Positions 1-8,980 are shown, counted from the stretch's first letter. The stretch: DNA of 64,000 nucleotides from Polyangiaceae bacterium (GCA_009781005.1 WQYX01000001.1:62001-126000), one strand, 5' to 3'. A program made the numbers and translations. Notes: generated by a model from the letters alone, not told the origin.

Positions 1-89
1 CGTTACCGAGGGCCGCGGGAATGGATACGAGAAAGACACACCGCGAGAGATATCCTGAAGATTCGCGCCGTCAACCGCCGTAACGCGTT

Positions 90-857
90 TTATGTGCTTT
101 CGCCCCGCATGGATCCGATAGCGGAGGCGTCCGTCGCCGTGTCCACGCGATCGAGCCAGCCCGTGAGCGAGGGCCGCATGGCGATTTGCTGCGCCTGCGG
201 CTTCGTGAGCGGCGTCCTCAAAGAATGCAGCGGCGCGAAGATGGCGATGTCTGCGAGAGAAAGTTTCTCGGCGTCGCCCCAGAAGCCAGCTTTGGGTGCG
301 AGCCTTTCGAGGTGATCGAGCAGCCGGTGAAAGTCGTCCCAAAAGAGGCTCTCGCCAGCACGAAGCTCCCGCTCGAGCGACCGGATCATGGTCCTTCGAA
401 TTTTCGGAGCAACCATCGTGCGCACGAACCAGGGAGTGTCCTTGAAGAACGCGTCCCGAGCGATGGGCCAGTTGCGATCGTCCACCCATCGTGCCGCGAT
501 GACGAACGTCGCGAGCGAGCGGTCGGCCCAATCTTCCCAGAGCCATGCCTCGGCCCGGCCTCGCGCATCGCTTGGCAGAAGCACGCCCGGCGCAAGCTCG
601 TCGAGGGTCTCGAGAATTCGAGTCGAGTCGCATACGGGTCTTCCATCCACGAGAAGGATGGGGATTTGAGCCGCTGGGTTCAGCGAACGGAAATGGTAAG
701 GCAAGCCAAATCGCGACGTGTACGAGAGGCCGCACGCATGCAGAGCGCGGCGAGCCTTCAAACAGAAAGGCGAGTAGCTCTCGACGCGAGGAATCGTGGT
801 GAGGCGGAACTCACAGAGCACCAAGGAGGCGCGGTTCGTTGCGAAAGCATCTTTCAT
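90..857 (-). CDS. Glutathione S-transferase-like protein
   Basis: The product has 255 residues. Residues about 22-92 look like the thioredoxin-fold N-terminal domain of GSTs: a Ser-Pro-Phe-Cys-Leu-Lys stretch (29-34) stands where the active site of omega/Cys-type GSTs lies, followed by QIPILLVDG and a Asp-Ser pair (77-78) matching the usual glutathione-contacting ES/DS site. The rest is helix-rich with many Trp, as in GST C-terminal domains. GSTs usually conjugate or reduce with glutathione; the substrate is unknown. It is divergent from the WYL regulator, with 59 bases between the two starts, so that regulator may control it. A glutathione synthase gene lies 15 kb away. The ATG at 857 could be a little upstream of the true start. 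Confidence 0.75.
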   Translation of the reverse strand: MKDAFATNRASLVLCEFRLTTIPRVESYSPFCLKARRALHACGLSYTSRFGLPYHFRSLNPAAQIPILLVDGRPVCDSTRILETLDELAPGVLLPSDARGRAEAWLWEDWADRSLATFVIAARWVDDRNWPIARDAFFKDTPWFVRTMVAPKIRRTMIRSLERELRAGESLFWDDFHRLLDHLERLAPKAGFWGDAEKLSLADIAIFAPLHSLRTPLTKPQAQQIAMRPSLTGWLDRVDTATDASAIGSMRGEST

Positions 858-916
858 GGGAAGAGGATGCTCTTTCGTGATGTCAGCCTTATGTCAACTA
901 TATTGGCTGCAGAACG

Positions 917-1582
917 ATGCGTCGCACCGAACGCCTCTTTGCCCTCGCCGAAGTTCTTCGCGGGCGCCGTACGGGCATCACGGCAGAAGCTCTCGCCGAG
1001 CGCTTCGGCGTCACGGTGCGGACGATCTACCGCGATCTCGACGCACTCCGTGACGCCCACATGCCGCTCGCGGCCGAGCGCGGTCGCGGCGGAGGCTACG
1101 CACTCGATAAGAGCTATAGCCTGCCCCCCGTTAATTTCACCGCGCGCGAAGCAGCCGTGCTCGTCGCGCTCGGGCGCCACGCCGTCGACATGCGCCTCGT
1201 GCCCTTCGAGGAAACGCTCGAGAGCGCGCTCGACAAGGTGCGTGCTGCACTGTCGACGTCCGCGCAACGTGAGCTCGTCGATCGCCTGAAGGAGCTGAAG
1301 TTTTTCGGCATCCCCCAACACCCGAGCAAGAAGGCCGTGCGTGCCGCGCTCGAGCGCGCATGGTTCGAGCAGCAGCCGCTTCGCATCACCTACGTCGACA
1401 GCCAGTCGATCCAAACGACGCGCGACATCCGCATCGAGTCCGTCGTCATGGATCGCCATGACACACGCGTTCATGCGCTCGATCTCGGACGAGGAGATCG
1501 GCGCACCTTCCGGCTCGACCGCATTGCGAAAGCCGTGGTCATTACTCAGTCCTTCGTGTCCTCGGTCAACGCAGCAACGTAG
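917..1582 (+). CDS. HTH/WYL-domain transcriptional regulator (YafY type)
   Basis: The product has 221 residues. Residues 1-55 form a DeoR/HTH_11-type winged helix with the signature AERFGVTVRTIYRDLDALR. The C-terminal half resembles a WYL ligand-binding domain ending in FRLDRI. It stops where many relatives continue into a WCX extension, so it is a short version. Family members bind DNA and sense small ligands or nucleic acid through WYL. It is divergent from the GST-like gene, a usual arrangement for a local regulator and its target. Its 3' end overlaps the converging Fic gene by 37 bases. Confidence 0.8.
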   Translation: MRRTERLFALAEVLRGRRTGITAEALAERFGVTVRTIYRDLDALRDAHMPLAAERGRGGGYALDKSYSLPPVNFTAREAAVLVALGRHAVDMRLVPFEETLESALDKVRAALSTSAQRELVDRLKELKFFGIPQHPSKKAVRAALERAWFEQQPLRITYVDSQSIQTTRDIRIESVVMDRHDTRVHALDLGRGDRRTFRLDRIAKAVVITQSFVSSVNAAT

Positions 1583-2700
1583 GGTTTGTATAGGAATTGG
1601 CGATCGCGCAACTTTCCGGTTGCTTCCGTCAGAATGCCGAGCCCCATCAAACGTTTGACGGCATCTGCAACGGTCGGGTGTGCAAGCTGCAACTGCTTCG
1701 CCGCCGAAGGAATCGAAATCACGGCGTAACGCTTGACGAGTTCATAGAGTTTGAGCGCAGACGCAGACCCTTTCCCGCTGGTCGAGAGCACGCGCTCGCG
1801 ATCGCGTTCGAAGAGTTGCGCAACCGTTCGAGCCGTCTTCGTCGCCTGCACCGAAACGGATGCAACGCCATCAAGATAAAAGTGCATCCACCCCTCCCAG
1901 TCTCCGTGGGTTCGCAAGCGCTGGAGACGATCGTAATACTCTTGGCGGTGAGCCTTGAAATGAAGGCTCACGTAGAGGAGGGGTTGCGCGAGCACCTGCT
2001 CCGCTACCAAAACGAGCGTGATGAGCAAGCGCCCCACGCGACCGTTGCCGTCAAGGAACGGATGGATCGTTTCGAATTGGGCGTGAGCAATCCCCGCTTT
2101 CAGCACTGGCGGCGTTCGGCACGTCTCGTCGTTGAGAAACCTATCGAGATTCGACAGCGCGTCTCCCACGGCATGAGGAGGTGGAGGGACGTATCTTGCG
2201 TTGCCCGGTCGCGAACCGCCGATCCAATTTTGCGTTCGCCGAACCTCCCCCGGCGCCTTGTCACCGCCTCGAGTTCCTGCGACGAGTGCGCGATGCACCT
2301 CGCAGAGCAGACGCGTGCATAGGGGAAGTGTCTTTAACAGCTCGAGGCCGCACGTCATCGCTCGCACGTAGCTCGAGACTTCCTGCACGTCCGAGATCGG
2401 AACACCTGGAACGGCTTCATTTTCGAACGCCAGGAGATCCGAGAGAGACGACTGCGTGCCCTCGATCTGGCTCGAAAGCACGGCCTCCTTCCGGATGTAC
2501 ATGTAGAGAAACAGTTGCGGGTCAGGGAGAAGCTGCGCCAATCCGTCCAAGCGACCTACCGCGAGCGTTGCGCGCTCGATCGCGTCCTGCATGGCTGTGT
2601 CAACGTTCAGTGGCGGATGCGGCGGAAGCTTCGCTGGAAAAAAAGCTCGATAAGGCTCCGCACCTGGCTGCGTGACGAACTGCCCAGCTCGGTGGCTCAT
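1546..2700 (-). CDS. Fic-domain protein, probable AMPylase with N-terminal inhibitory helix
   Basis: The Fic motif HPFLDGNGRVGR is complete, including the catalytic His, so NMPylation of a protein target is the family expectation. An SSQIEG stretch near the N-terminus fits the (S/T)xxxE(G/N) inhibitory helix of class II Fic proteins, meaning the enzyme probably restrains itself. The C-terminal region looks like a winged helix ('LAHPTVADAVKRLMGLGIL'), typical of the large Fic/DUF4172-like proteins. I chose the ATG at 2700 because AAAGGA lies six bases upstream; the ATG at 2715 has no such site. No partner antitoxin gene is next to it. Confidence 0.88.
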   Translation of the reverse strand: MSHRAGQFVTQPGAEPYRAFFPAKLPPHPPLNVDTAMQDAIERATLAVGRLDGLAQLLPDPQLFLYMYIRKEAVLSSQIEGTQSSLSDLLAFENEAVPGVPISDVQEVSSYVRAMTCGLELLKTLPLCTRLLCEVHRALVAGTRGGDKAPGEVRRTQNWIGGSRPGNARYVPPPPHAVGDALSNLDRFLNDETCRTPPVLKAGIAHAQFETIHPFLDGNGRVGRLLITLVLVAEQVLAQPLLYVSLHFKAHRQEYYDRLQRLRTHGDWEGWMHFYLDGVASVSVQATKTARTVAQLFERDRERVLSTSGKGSASALKLYELVKRYAVISIPSAAKQLQLAHPTVADAVKRLMGLGILTEATGKLRDRQFLYKPYVAALTEDTKD

Positions 2701-2798
2701 AAAGGATCCTTTCATAGGGCCGGAGACTAAGAAAAGATACGCGCGATTGTTTTATTAGTGGGATGCGCTGTTAAACGTTCCTTACCTAGTGACTACTT

Positions 2799-2943
2799 AG
2801 AGCGTGTTCTACAGCCGTTGCGAGCGAATCGAGGCTAGGGCGGAGCGCGAGGAACTCGCGCAAGCGTACTTGTTGTACGTGCGCAGGCACCGCAGCGCCC
2901 AACCGACGAATCGATTCGCGCAGCAGGTTGTAGAACTCGCTCT
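2799..2943. repeat. Palindromic element A1 (family A)
   Basis: Imperfect palindrome of 145 bp. The left end reads AGAGCGTGTTCTACA and the right end, read on the other strand, AGAGCGAGTTCTACA. A central small palindrome is built on GTAC (GTACTTGTTGTAC). Related copies are at 7669-7813 and 57619-57764. The last base is shared with the TGA stop codon of the ArsA-like gene, so the element starts exactly where that gene ends. Confidence 0.9.
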
Positions 2944-3917
2944 CAGCCGAGCCGCCTGGCAAGCTCGTGGATCGCTTCGGGGGTTGCGGCATCCCTGAAG
3001 AGTTGGGGCAGAAACGACGGCGAGATCGGTAGCTCCGATGACAGGCGCGAGAGGCTCTCGGCTTGCACGCGCTCGCGCATGGCTCGCGCGCGTGCCGACG
3101 CGAAGACGACGTTCGACGGCGAACTCCGTTCGACGGGTGCGCCGGTGTCTTCGAGTGCCTTTCGTTCCTCCCTCGAAAAAAGCGGAGGCAAAACGCTGTT
3201 GACGACGACTTTGCCGATGGGCAATTCGAGCTCGACGTCGATGGCTCGCGCGAGCTCGATGGTCTCCGTGATGGCCATCTCCTCCGGTAGCGTGACGAGG
3301 ACGACGGCGCATTGTTTCGGATCCTGAAAGAGTTTCCATGCGCGCTCGGCGTCGCGGCGAAGGACGCCCGGCGGGACCACATCGAGGATCACCTTTGGTA
3401 CGCGAAGCATGTCGAGGCCGTGTCCCGTTGCGGGTGCATCGAGGACGACGACGTCGTAAACGGGACTCTCGTCCGCACGCGTCTCGGTGGTGTGCCACCA
3501 CGCCTTGCCGAGCATCGTCCATTCCTGCATGCCGGGCACGGCGCGGAAAAACGCGCGCACGTACTTGTTGTCGAAGAGCAGCTTGAACAGCGTCTCCGAG
3601 CGGAGCGCCATCATTCCGTATTCGTGCAGCGCATTCTCCGGATCCATGTTGACGGCCCAGACGTTCGGCGCCACGGGCACCACGTCCGAGCCGATGGGGG
3701 CCGCGCCGAGCATCGTCGACAGGCGCTCCTTTGCGTTGCACATGCAGACGAGCACGCGCTTGCCTTTGTTGGCGAGCGCCACGGCCTCGGCGGCACACAC
3801 GGTTGTCTTGCCAACACCGCCTTTGCCCGTGACGATGAGAAAGCGCTTCGTTTCGAGTCCCGCCGGGTGAGCCGAGTGAATTGTCCGCTGGCTTTTTCGG
3901 GGCTCGGAAGCCGACAT
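2943..3917 (-). CDS. ArsA/GET3-family anion-transporting ATPase
   Basis: The product has 324 residues. The deviant Walker A motif GKGGVGKTT lies near residue 30, and a Walker-B-like VVVLDAPATGHGLDML is present; both are typical of the ArsA/GET3 branch of SIMIBI ATPases. Family members move arsenite or handle tail-anchored membrane proteins. Single-domain bacterial homologues without ars genes nearby, as here, have no settled role, and myxobacteria often carry them in pairs. I chose the ATG at 3917; a TTG directly before it would add one residue. The stop codon shares its last base with palindromic element A1. The gene is divergent from RNase J. Confidence 0.85.
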   Translation of the reverse strand: MSASEPRKSQRTIHSAHPAGLETKRFLIVTGKGGVGKTTVCAAEAVALANKGKRVLVCMCNAKERLSTMLGAAPIGSDVVPVAPNVWAVNMDPENALHEYGMMALRSETLFKLLFDNKYVRAFFRAVPGMQEWTMLGKAWWHTTETRADESPVYDVVVLDAPATGHGLDMLRVPKVILDVVPPGVLRRDAERAWKLFQDPKQCAVVLVTLPEEMAITETIELARAIDVELELPIGKVVVNSVLPPLFSREERKALEDTGAPVERSSPSNVVFASARARAMRERVQAESLSRLSSELPISPSFLPQLFRDAATPEAIHELARRLG

Positions 3918-3992
3918 CAAGGCCCCTCATAGCATGCTCCGTCGTGCATCGAGACCGGGCTTGCGCGGCGCGGCGCGTGCTAGATCCGGGAC

Positions 3993-5627
3993 GTGCTGCG
4001 CCTTCTTCCGCTCGGTGGTCTCGGTGAGGTCGGCATGAATTGCATGGCCCTCGAGCAGCATGGAGAAGTGCTGCTCATCGACTGCGGCGTGAGCTTCGAC
4101 CATCGCGGCCTCGGCGTCGACGTGGTCCATCCGGATTTTTCCTCGCTCGACACGTTCGGCGCGCGCGTCGTTGGGGTCGTCATCACGCACGGCCACGAAG
4201 ATCACATTGGCGCGCTGCCGTATTTGCTAAATCGCTACGACGTCCCGATTTGGGCGCCGCCGTACGCGATCGGCCTCATCGAAGAGCGTTTGAGAGAGCA
4301 CAGGGTGCTCGCCTACGCGCGCATTCGTCCGTCGCATCCGCGTGAGTCCTTCGAGGTTGGTTCGTTCTCCGTCGAACCGATTCGCGTCACGCACTCGATC
4401 GCGGACGCCACCGCACTTGCGATCGAAACCAACGCCGGCACCGTCGTGCACACCGGCGATTTCAAGATCGACGACACTCCGACCGACGGCGAGCACTTCG
4501 ATGCAGAGCGCTTGCGCGAGCTAGGCGACCGCGGAGTCCTACTTTTGATGAGCGACTCGACGAACATCGATATCGCAGGCCCCGCGGGCAGCGAGATGGG
4601 CGTTGGCGATGCGCTCGAGGGTCTCGTCGCGAGCGCGAAGAGCGCAGTCGTCGTCGCCATGTTCGCGTCGAACGTGCACCGGCTCCGGCTCCTCGGCGAC
4701 ATCGCGATACGCCACGGTAGGAAGATCGTCGTCCTCGGTCGGGGCGTCGGCACGCACACCCGCGTGGCCCGCCGCACGGGCTACTTGCCGTGGCCCGACC
4801 ATCTCGTCTGTCCGGAGACGATGGCACCCGAGCTCCCGCGCTCCAAGGTGCTCGGGATTGCCACCGGTTCGCAAGGCGAGGCGCGTGCTGCTCTCGCGCG
4901 CCTCGCGCGCGGAGAGCATCCCACGTTCGAGATCGCTCCGGGCGATCGCGTCGTCCTCTCTTCCCGCACCATCCCGGGCAACGAGCCCGAGGTTCAAGCG
5001 ATCGTCGATCTTCTGATCCGGCGAGGGTGCGACGTGCACTCGCGGATCACCGACGAGAACGTTCACGTCAGCGGCCACGCGCATCGGATCGAGCAGCGGC
5101 GCATGATCGAGCTCGTTCGGCCGACGAACTTCGTGCCCGTGCACGGCACCCTCCACCACCTCACGCGCCACGCTGCGCTCGCTCGCGAAGTCGGTGTCCC
5201 GAACGTTGCCGTGATCGACGATGGCACGGTTGCCGAGATCACCAGCCATGGCATCGCGATCCGCGAAAGAGTCGCAACGGGTCGCGTTCACGTCTATGCG
5301 GGGCACGAGCTCGGGCCTGACGTCCTGCGGGCGCGTATGTTCTTGGCCGAACAGGGGGTCGCGTCGTGCCTCATCGTGGTGGATGCGGCCGGCTCAGTGC
5401 ACGCCGTTGACGTGAAGACCCGCGGCGTCGTGGATGAAGCGTGCTTCGGACGCGAAATCGAAGAGGCGAAAGGTGCCGTTCGGCGCGCGATCCTCGAGCT
5501 TGACGTAGATGCAGAGGACGAGAAAATGGCGGATCATGCGCGGCTCGCGATTCGGCACACGTTCTGGAAATCTCGAGGCATCAAACCCATGACCATCGTG
5601 CACGTTCATCGTCTCGGGCAAGCATGA
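3993..5627 (+). CDS. rnj: Ribonuclease J
   Basis: The product has 544 residues, close to the usual length of about 555. It is a metallo-beta-lactamase/beta-CASP nuclease: the metal motif THGHEDH is at 65-71, followed by HTGDFKID, SDSTN, the beta-CASP GSQGEARAAL region, and the C-terminal VSGHAH and PVHGT motifs that define RNase J. It is expected to have 5'-3' exonuclease and endonuclease activity on mRNA and rRNA in the cytoplasm. The start is a GTG; no upstream in-frame start keeps the family N-terminus. The stop overlaps the ATG of the CHAD gene by four bases, so the two are probably translationally coupled. Confidence 0.93.
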   Translation: MLRLLPLGGLGEVGMNCMALEQHGEVLLIDCGVSFDHRGLGVDVVHPDFSSLDTFGARVVGVVITHGHEDHIGALPYLLNRYDVPIWAPPYAIGLIEERLREHRVLAYARIRPSHPRESFEVGSFSVEPIRVTHSIADATALAIETNAGTVVHTGDFKIDDTPTDGEHFDAERLRELGDRGVLLLMSDSTNIDIAGPAGSEMGVGDALEGLVASAKSAVVVAMFASNVHRLRLLGDIAIRHGRKIVVLGRGVGTHTRVARRTGYLPWPDHLVCPETMAPELPRSKVLGIATGSQGEARAALARLARGEHPTFEIAPGDRVVLSSRTIPGNEPEVQAIVDLLIRRGCDVHSRITDENVHVSGHAHRIEQRRMIELVRPTNFVPVHGTLHHLTRHAALAREVGVPNVAVIDDGTVAEITSHGIAIRERVATGRVHVYAGHELGPDVLRARMFLAEQGVASCLIVVDAAGSVHAVDVKTRGVVDEACFGREIEEAKGAVRRAILELDVDAEDEKMADHARLAIRHTFWKSRGIKPMTIVHVHRLGQA

Positions 5628-6547
5628 GCGACGATAGACATCCGCGGGCGGGCGCTTACGCCGTGAAGAAGCTCCGCGAGCTCGACGCCGTGCTCGTCGA
5701 AACCATCCCGCGCGTCCGAGATCACGCCGATGACGAAGCCATCCACGATCTTCGTGTGGCCATCCGCCGGCTCCGGACGATGCTCAAGATGACGCGTTCG
5801 CTCTTCGGCAGATGGCACTCGGATGTCGTGAGGCGCGCGTTCACCGACGTCATGCGCGCAACCGGTGAGTTGCGTGACGAAGAAGTGCTCGAAGAGACCC
5901 TTGCCGACGCCGCGGACGATCCGTCCTTCTCGCACTGGGTGAAGAGTCGCAGCGCACGGGAGAAGAAGCTTCGCCACGCCGTTGGCGTGCGCATCGAGCG
6001 CGGCGAGCTCGATCGAGCGCGCCTGCTCCTGAAGGCCATGCTCGTCTTCCACGTGGATCCCGGACGAGATCTCGATCTGTCGCGTTTCGCTCGGCGCACG
6101 GTCGAGAAGGCGCGCCGCGTCGTCGAAAAGCGAAGGGACGTCGAGGTTGCCGACGTGCTCGGATTGCACGAGCTTCGCATCGCTTACAAAGAGCTGCGTT
6201 ACGCCATCGAGTTGCTCGCTGAAGCGTTGCCGCTCGACGCGCGCGCCATGCTGGAGCCGTCGGTCGTCTTCCAAAAGCGGCTCGGTGAGATCCACGACGT
6301 CGATGCGGCGATTGAAACCGTGACGAGTGCCCGCCATCTCAAGCCGCAGGTCAAGGACAACGCGCTCTCCACGCTCCAACAAACCCGAGCCAAACGCGTT
6401 GCCAAGTACCTCCGGGAGCTCGATCCGCTCGGATCTGCTGCTCAGCAGGTAAGCGAAAGCGGGAGAGCCGGACCGCAACAAGAGGAAGCGCTGGAAAAGG
6501 CACTGGGTGAGGTTGACGCGTCGACCAAAGAATCGCTCTCAAGTTGA
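5624..6547 (+). CDS. CHAD-domain protein
   Basis: The product has 307 residues and is mostly charged alpha-helix. The N-terminal IHDLRVAIRRLRTMLK is the histidine-containing signature of CHAD domains, and a second conserved block, LHELRIAYKELRYAIELL, lies in the C-terminal half. CHAD proteins bind inorganic polyphosphate. There is no CYTH triphosphatase domain, so this is a stand-alone CHAD protein. Its ATG overlaps the RNase J stop (ATGA), placing it in an RNA-decay operon; the functional link is only inferred. The last 45 residues are low-complexity and unlike the family core. Confidence 0.88.
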   Translation: MSDDRHPRAGAYAVKKLRELDAVLVETIPRVRDHADDEAIHDLRVAIRRLRTMLKMTRSLFGRWHSDVVRRAFTDVMRATGELRDEEVLEETLADAADDPSFSHWVKSRSAREKKLRHAVGVRIERGELDRARLLLKAMLVFHVDPGRDLDLSRFARRTVEKARRVVEKRRDVEVADVLGLHELRIAYKELRYAIELLAEALPLDARAMLEPSVVFQKRLGEIHDVDAAIETVTSARHLKPQVKDNALSTLQQTRAKRVAKYLRELDPLGSAAQQVSESGRAGPQQEEALEKALGEVDASTKESLSS

Positions 6548-6554
6548 CACACGC

Positions 6555-6584
6555 TTGACCCACCTAGACCTGGTGCAAGATACT
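6555..6584 (+). promoter_or_regulatory. Possible sigma70-type promoter
   Basis: TTGACC (6555-6560) and GATACT (6579-6584) are separated by 18 bases, 54 bases before the TTG start of the zinc-ribbon/FHA gene. A second TTGACA lies at 6544. This is a pattern match only. Confidence 0.3.
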
Positions 6585-6637
6585 TGTTTTGCCTCGTTTC
6601 GGTTCCCTGCGGGACCTGTGCGATCGCGGAGGCTCGA

Positions 6638-7669
6638 TTGATTACGTGTCCCAAGTGCAGCAAGGACAATCAGGATCACTACAAATTTTGCTTGGGATGT
6701 GGCGCCGAGCTGCCCCGCGACGTGGGCCCTAAGCCGTTCGTCCCGCAGACACCCATCCCCACGAGGCTGCCGACGCAACCTCCGATGGTCCCCGTTGTTC
6801 CGCCGCCGCCGCCGGTCCCGAACGTGGTCCCGGCCCCGGTAAACGTCGCGCCGCCGGAACCGAACGAGGTTGCGGCCCGGACGCCGTTCGCACCGGAGAT
6901 TTCTTCGGTGTGCCAATGCCCGCAGTGCGGTCACACGAATGCGACATCGAATTTGTTTTGCAGCGGGTGTGGTTTCCGGCTCGAACAGGCCGCTCCTCGG
7001 TCCGTTCGGCAGCCCGCGGTCGCGGCCCCGAGCACGCCTGGGTCGATCGTCCTGACGGCACTGCGAGCGGACGGAACCGAGGCTGCCACGTATGCGCTGC
7101 CAACGGCGACGATGACCGTCGGTCGCGAGACGGGTGCCATCTTCGCCGGTGACAGCTATCTCTCGCCGCGCCATGCAACGTTCACGCAGACGGCAAGCCG
7201 CGTCACGATTCGAGACGAAGGCTCGCTCAACGGCGTCTACAAGAAATTGGTTCGCGATGCCCCGGTCGAACTGAAACCGAATGACGTCTTTCGTATCGGC
7301 CAAGAGATCATCAAGTACGAGGCACTCACGCCGCAGGCGCCTTCGCCGGACGGTGTCGAGCGACTCGGCTCGCCCGCGACGGGCTATGTCGGTCGCATTG
7401 CGCTCGTCATTGGTCGCGACGTGACGGGCAACGCATTTCCAGTTCCGGAAACCGGCGTGCATCTCGGTCGCGAGCGCGGCGACGTCCTCTTCCCCGAAGA
7501 TGGTTATGTCTCGGGCCTGCACTGCCGGCTGTCATGGGAAGATGGCCGGCTGATGCTGACCGATCTCGGAAGCTCGAACGGTTCGTTCCTGCGTCTTCGC
7601 GAGGAAACGGAGATCAGGTCGGGCGACATTCTTTTGATGGGGCAGCAGTTGTTCCGCGTCGCAATCTGA
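6638..7669 (+). CDS. Two-zinc-ribbon, two-FHA-domain protein
   Basis: The product has 343 residues and no signal peptide. Order: zinc ribbon 1 (CPKCS...CLGCG, starting at residue 3), a Pro-rich linker, zinc ribbon 2 (CPQCG...CSGCG), FHA 1 (VGRETG, SPRHA, GSLNG) and FHA 2 (LGRERG, SGLHC, GSSNGSF). FHA domains bind phosphothreonine, so the protein probably docks to a target of one of the many Ser/Thr kinases of such a genome. I place the start at the TTG at 6638 because GCGGAGG stands five bases before it and the zinc ribbon begins two codons later; an ATG-like start further upstream has no such support. Palindromic element A2 shares the last base of the stop codon. Confidence 0.85.
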   Translation: MITCPKCSKDNQDHYKFCLGCGAELPRDVGPKPFVPQTPIPTRLPTQPPMVPVVPPPPPVPNVVPAPVNVAPPEPNEVAARTPFAPEISSVCQCPQCGHTNATSNLFCSGCGFRLEQAAPRSVRQPAVAAPSTPGSIVLTALRADGTEAATYALPTATMTVGRETGAIFAGDSYLSPRHATFTQTASRVTIRDEGSLNGVYKKLVRDAPVELKPNDVFRIGQEIIKYEALTPQAPSPDGVERLGSPATGYVGRIALVIGRDVTGNAFPVPETGVHLGRERGDVLFPEDGYVSGLHCRLSWEDGRLMLTDLGSSNGSFLRLREETEIRSGDILLMGQQLFRVAI

Positions 7670-7813
7670 GAGCATGTCTCCCAGCCTGCTGCGCGCCGCG
7701 ATGCCTTCGTTGGGCCCTGCGGTGCCTGCGCACGTACAACAACGTACGCTTACGCGGGCTCCTCGGGCCCGCCTTGGCCTCGCGTCGCTCGCGACGGCTG
7801 GTAGACATGCTCT
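7669..7813. repeat. Palindromic element A2 (family A)
   Basis: Imperfect palindrome of 145 bp in the opposite orientation to A1. The ends are AGAGCATGTCTCCCAGCC and, on the other strand, AGAGCATGTCTACCAGCC. The centre contains GTACAACAACGTAC. Its first base is the A of the upstream TGA stop codon. Confidence 0.9.
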
Positions 7814-7834
7814 GAGATTTGCAAGGGGGGACCA

Positions 7835-8236
7835 ATGACGACGTCTCTGAGAACGATTCGCGTTGTCGCTGCGGTGGTCGAGCGGGAGGGTCGTTATCTC
7901 ATCACGCAGCGGCGCGCGGGTGCCGTGCTCCCGTGGATGTGGGAATTTCCAGGCGGGCGCGTTGAGCCGGGCGAGACCGATCAAGAAGCACTCAAGCGCG
8001 AACTATTGCACCGGCTCGGCGTCGAGATCGACGTTGGCAAACTCATCTCGTGCGTGAATCACCCGTATGAGCATTACGCTGTCGACTTGTTCCTTTACGA
8101 GTGCACGCTCGTGACAGAGAACCTCGAGCCGCGCGCGGTCAACGCATTCACATGGGTCACAAGCGAGCAGTTCGATCGGTACACGTTCACGCCCGCCGAC
8201 GAAGCGTCGATGAACAAGTTGCTCGATATTGGTTAG
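7835..8236 (+). CDS. Nudix-fold protein (MutT-like) with altered catalytic box
   Basis: The product has 133 residues, the size of MutT-type 8-oxo-dGTP hydrolases, and begins with the typical IRVVAAVVEREGRYLITQRR. The Nudix box aligns as G-RVEPG-E-TDQEALK-RELLHRLGV. The two Glu residues of the REUxEE core, which bind the catalytic metal, are replaced by His-Arg. The ATG has a strong GGGGGG-type ribosome site. Either the protein has lost hydrolase activity or uses other residues; the rest of the fold appears intact. Its stop overlaps the converging transporter gene by four bases. Confidence 0.85.
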   Translation: MTTSLRTIRVVAAVVEREGRYLITQRRAGAVLPWMWEFPGGRVEPGETDQEALKRELLHRLGVEIDVGKLISCVNHPYEHYAVDLFLYECTLVTENLEPRAVNAFTWVTSEQFDRYTFTPADEASMNKLLDIG

Positions 8237-8919
8237 GCGAGGGAGGCGAGCGACAACCAAGCCCACCAGAGGCCGATGCCGAGTGAGGCTACGGCACTTA
8301 CGCCGACGAGGATGGGCAGCGCGCGCGCCGAGCGAGTGATGCGAGCGAGCGGCCAGCCCAAAACTCCTGCGAGCGCCGACATGCCCACGGCCGCACCGAA
8401 CGCGTAGATCGCGATGAACGACAGCGCGAACGCCGCTGACGGCACGCGCGCCGCGATGAGCGCGGCGAGCGCGCCGCTGCCCGCGAGGCCGTGAATGAGA
8501 CCGATGGCAAACGGCAGGCGCGCGAGCGACCAGCGTCCGACGTGCACGTGATCATCCTCGCGCGCCGCGTGCACGTGAGCACGTGTGCCGTGACGATGCG
8601 CGACAGGGGCACCCGATGCGCCGAGACGAGCTTGCAGAAGACCGCGAACGCCAAGGACGATGAGTACGATCGCGACGACGAGCTCGAACGCATCACTGGC
8701 GAGCGCCGGAAGTTCAGCGCGAAAGAGCGCAAGTGCGCCTCCGAACGCGATGAGCATCACACCGTGCCCCGCACCCCACGCAGCCGCATAGCGAACGGTG
8801 GTGAGCGCGTTCTTCTCACCTGCGACGAGCGTTGAGACCGCAGCGAGATGATCCGGCTCGAGAGCGTGCCGAAGGCCGCTCACGAAACCAACGGCACAAG
8901 CTGTGAGCGCTGCAAGCAT
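8233..8919 (-). CDS. Nickel/cobalt (NicO/UreH-like) transporter
   Basis: The product has about 228 residues and six or so hydrophobic segments. RHALEPDHLAAVST fits the HX4DH metal signature of nickel/cobalt permeases, with a second conserved region IGLIHGLAGSGAL and a His-rich loop (HRHGTRAHVHAAREDDHVHV) in the middle, which may bind metal. It lies in the inner membrane and is expected to move Ni2+ or Co2+. No urease or hydrogenase genes are nearby. A GTG at 8937 would extend it by six residues but lies in the arm of a hairpin, so I prefer the ATG at 8919. Confidence 0.75.
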   Translation of the reverse strand: MLAALTACAVGFVSGLRHALEPDHLAAVSTLVAGEKNALTTVRYAAAWGAGHGVMLIAFGGALALFRAELPALASDAFELVVAIVLIVLGVRGLLQARLGASGAPVAHRHGTRAHVHAAREDDHVHVGRWSLARLPFAIGLIHGLAGSGALAALIAARVPSAAFALSFIAIYAFGAAVGMSALAGVLGWPLARITRSARALPILVGVSAVASLGIGLWWAWLSLASLA

Positions 8920-8930
8920 CCCCGCGACCT

Positions 8931-8958
8931 GTAGCACGAATTTTCAGGATCGTGCTAC
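8931..8958 (-). terminator. Hairpin after rpsI
   Basis: GTAGCACGA and TCGTGCTAC form a nine-base perfect stem separated by ten bases, 22 bases past the rpsI stop. There is no clear T-run, so its role as a terminator is uncertain. It sits in the short gap between rpsI and the transporter on the same strand. Confidence 0.4.
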
Positions 8959-8980
8959 CTGCCAGGACACGACAAGCGCG

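Noticed and set aside
186-1289. Long + strand frame across the GST and WYL genes
   Set aside because: It is antisense to the GST gene and out of frame with WYL; no domain is visible.
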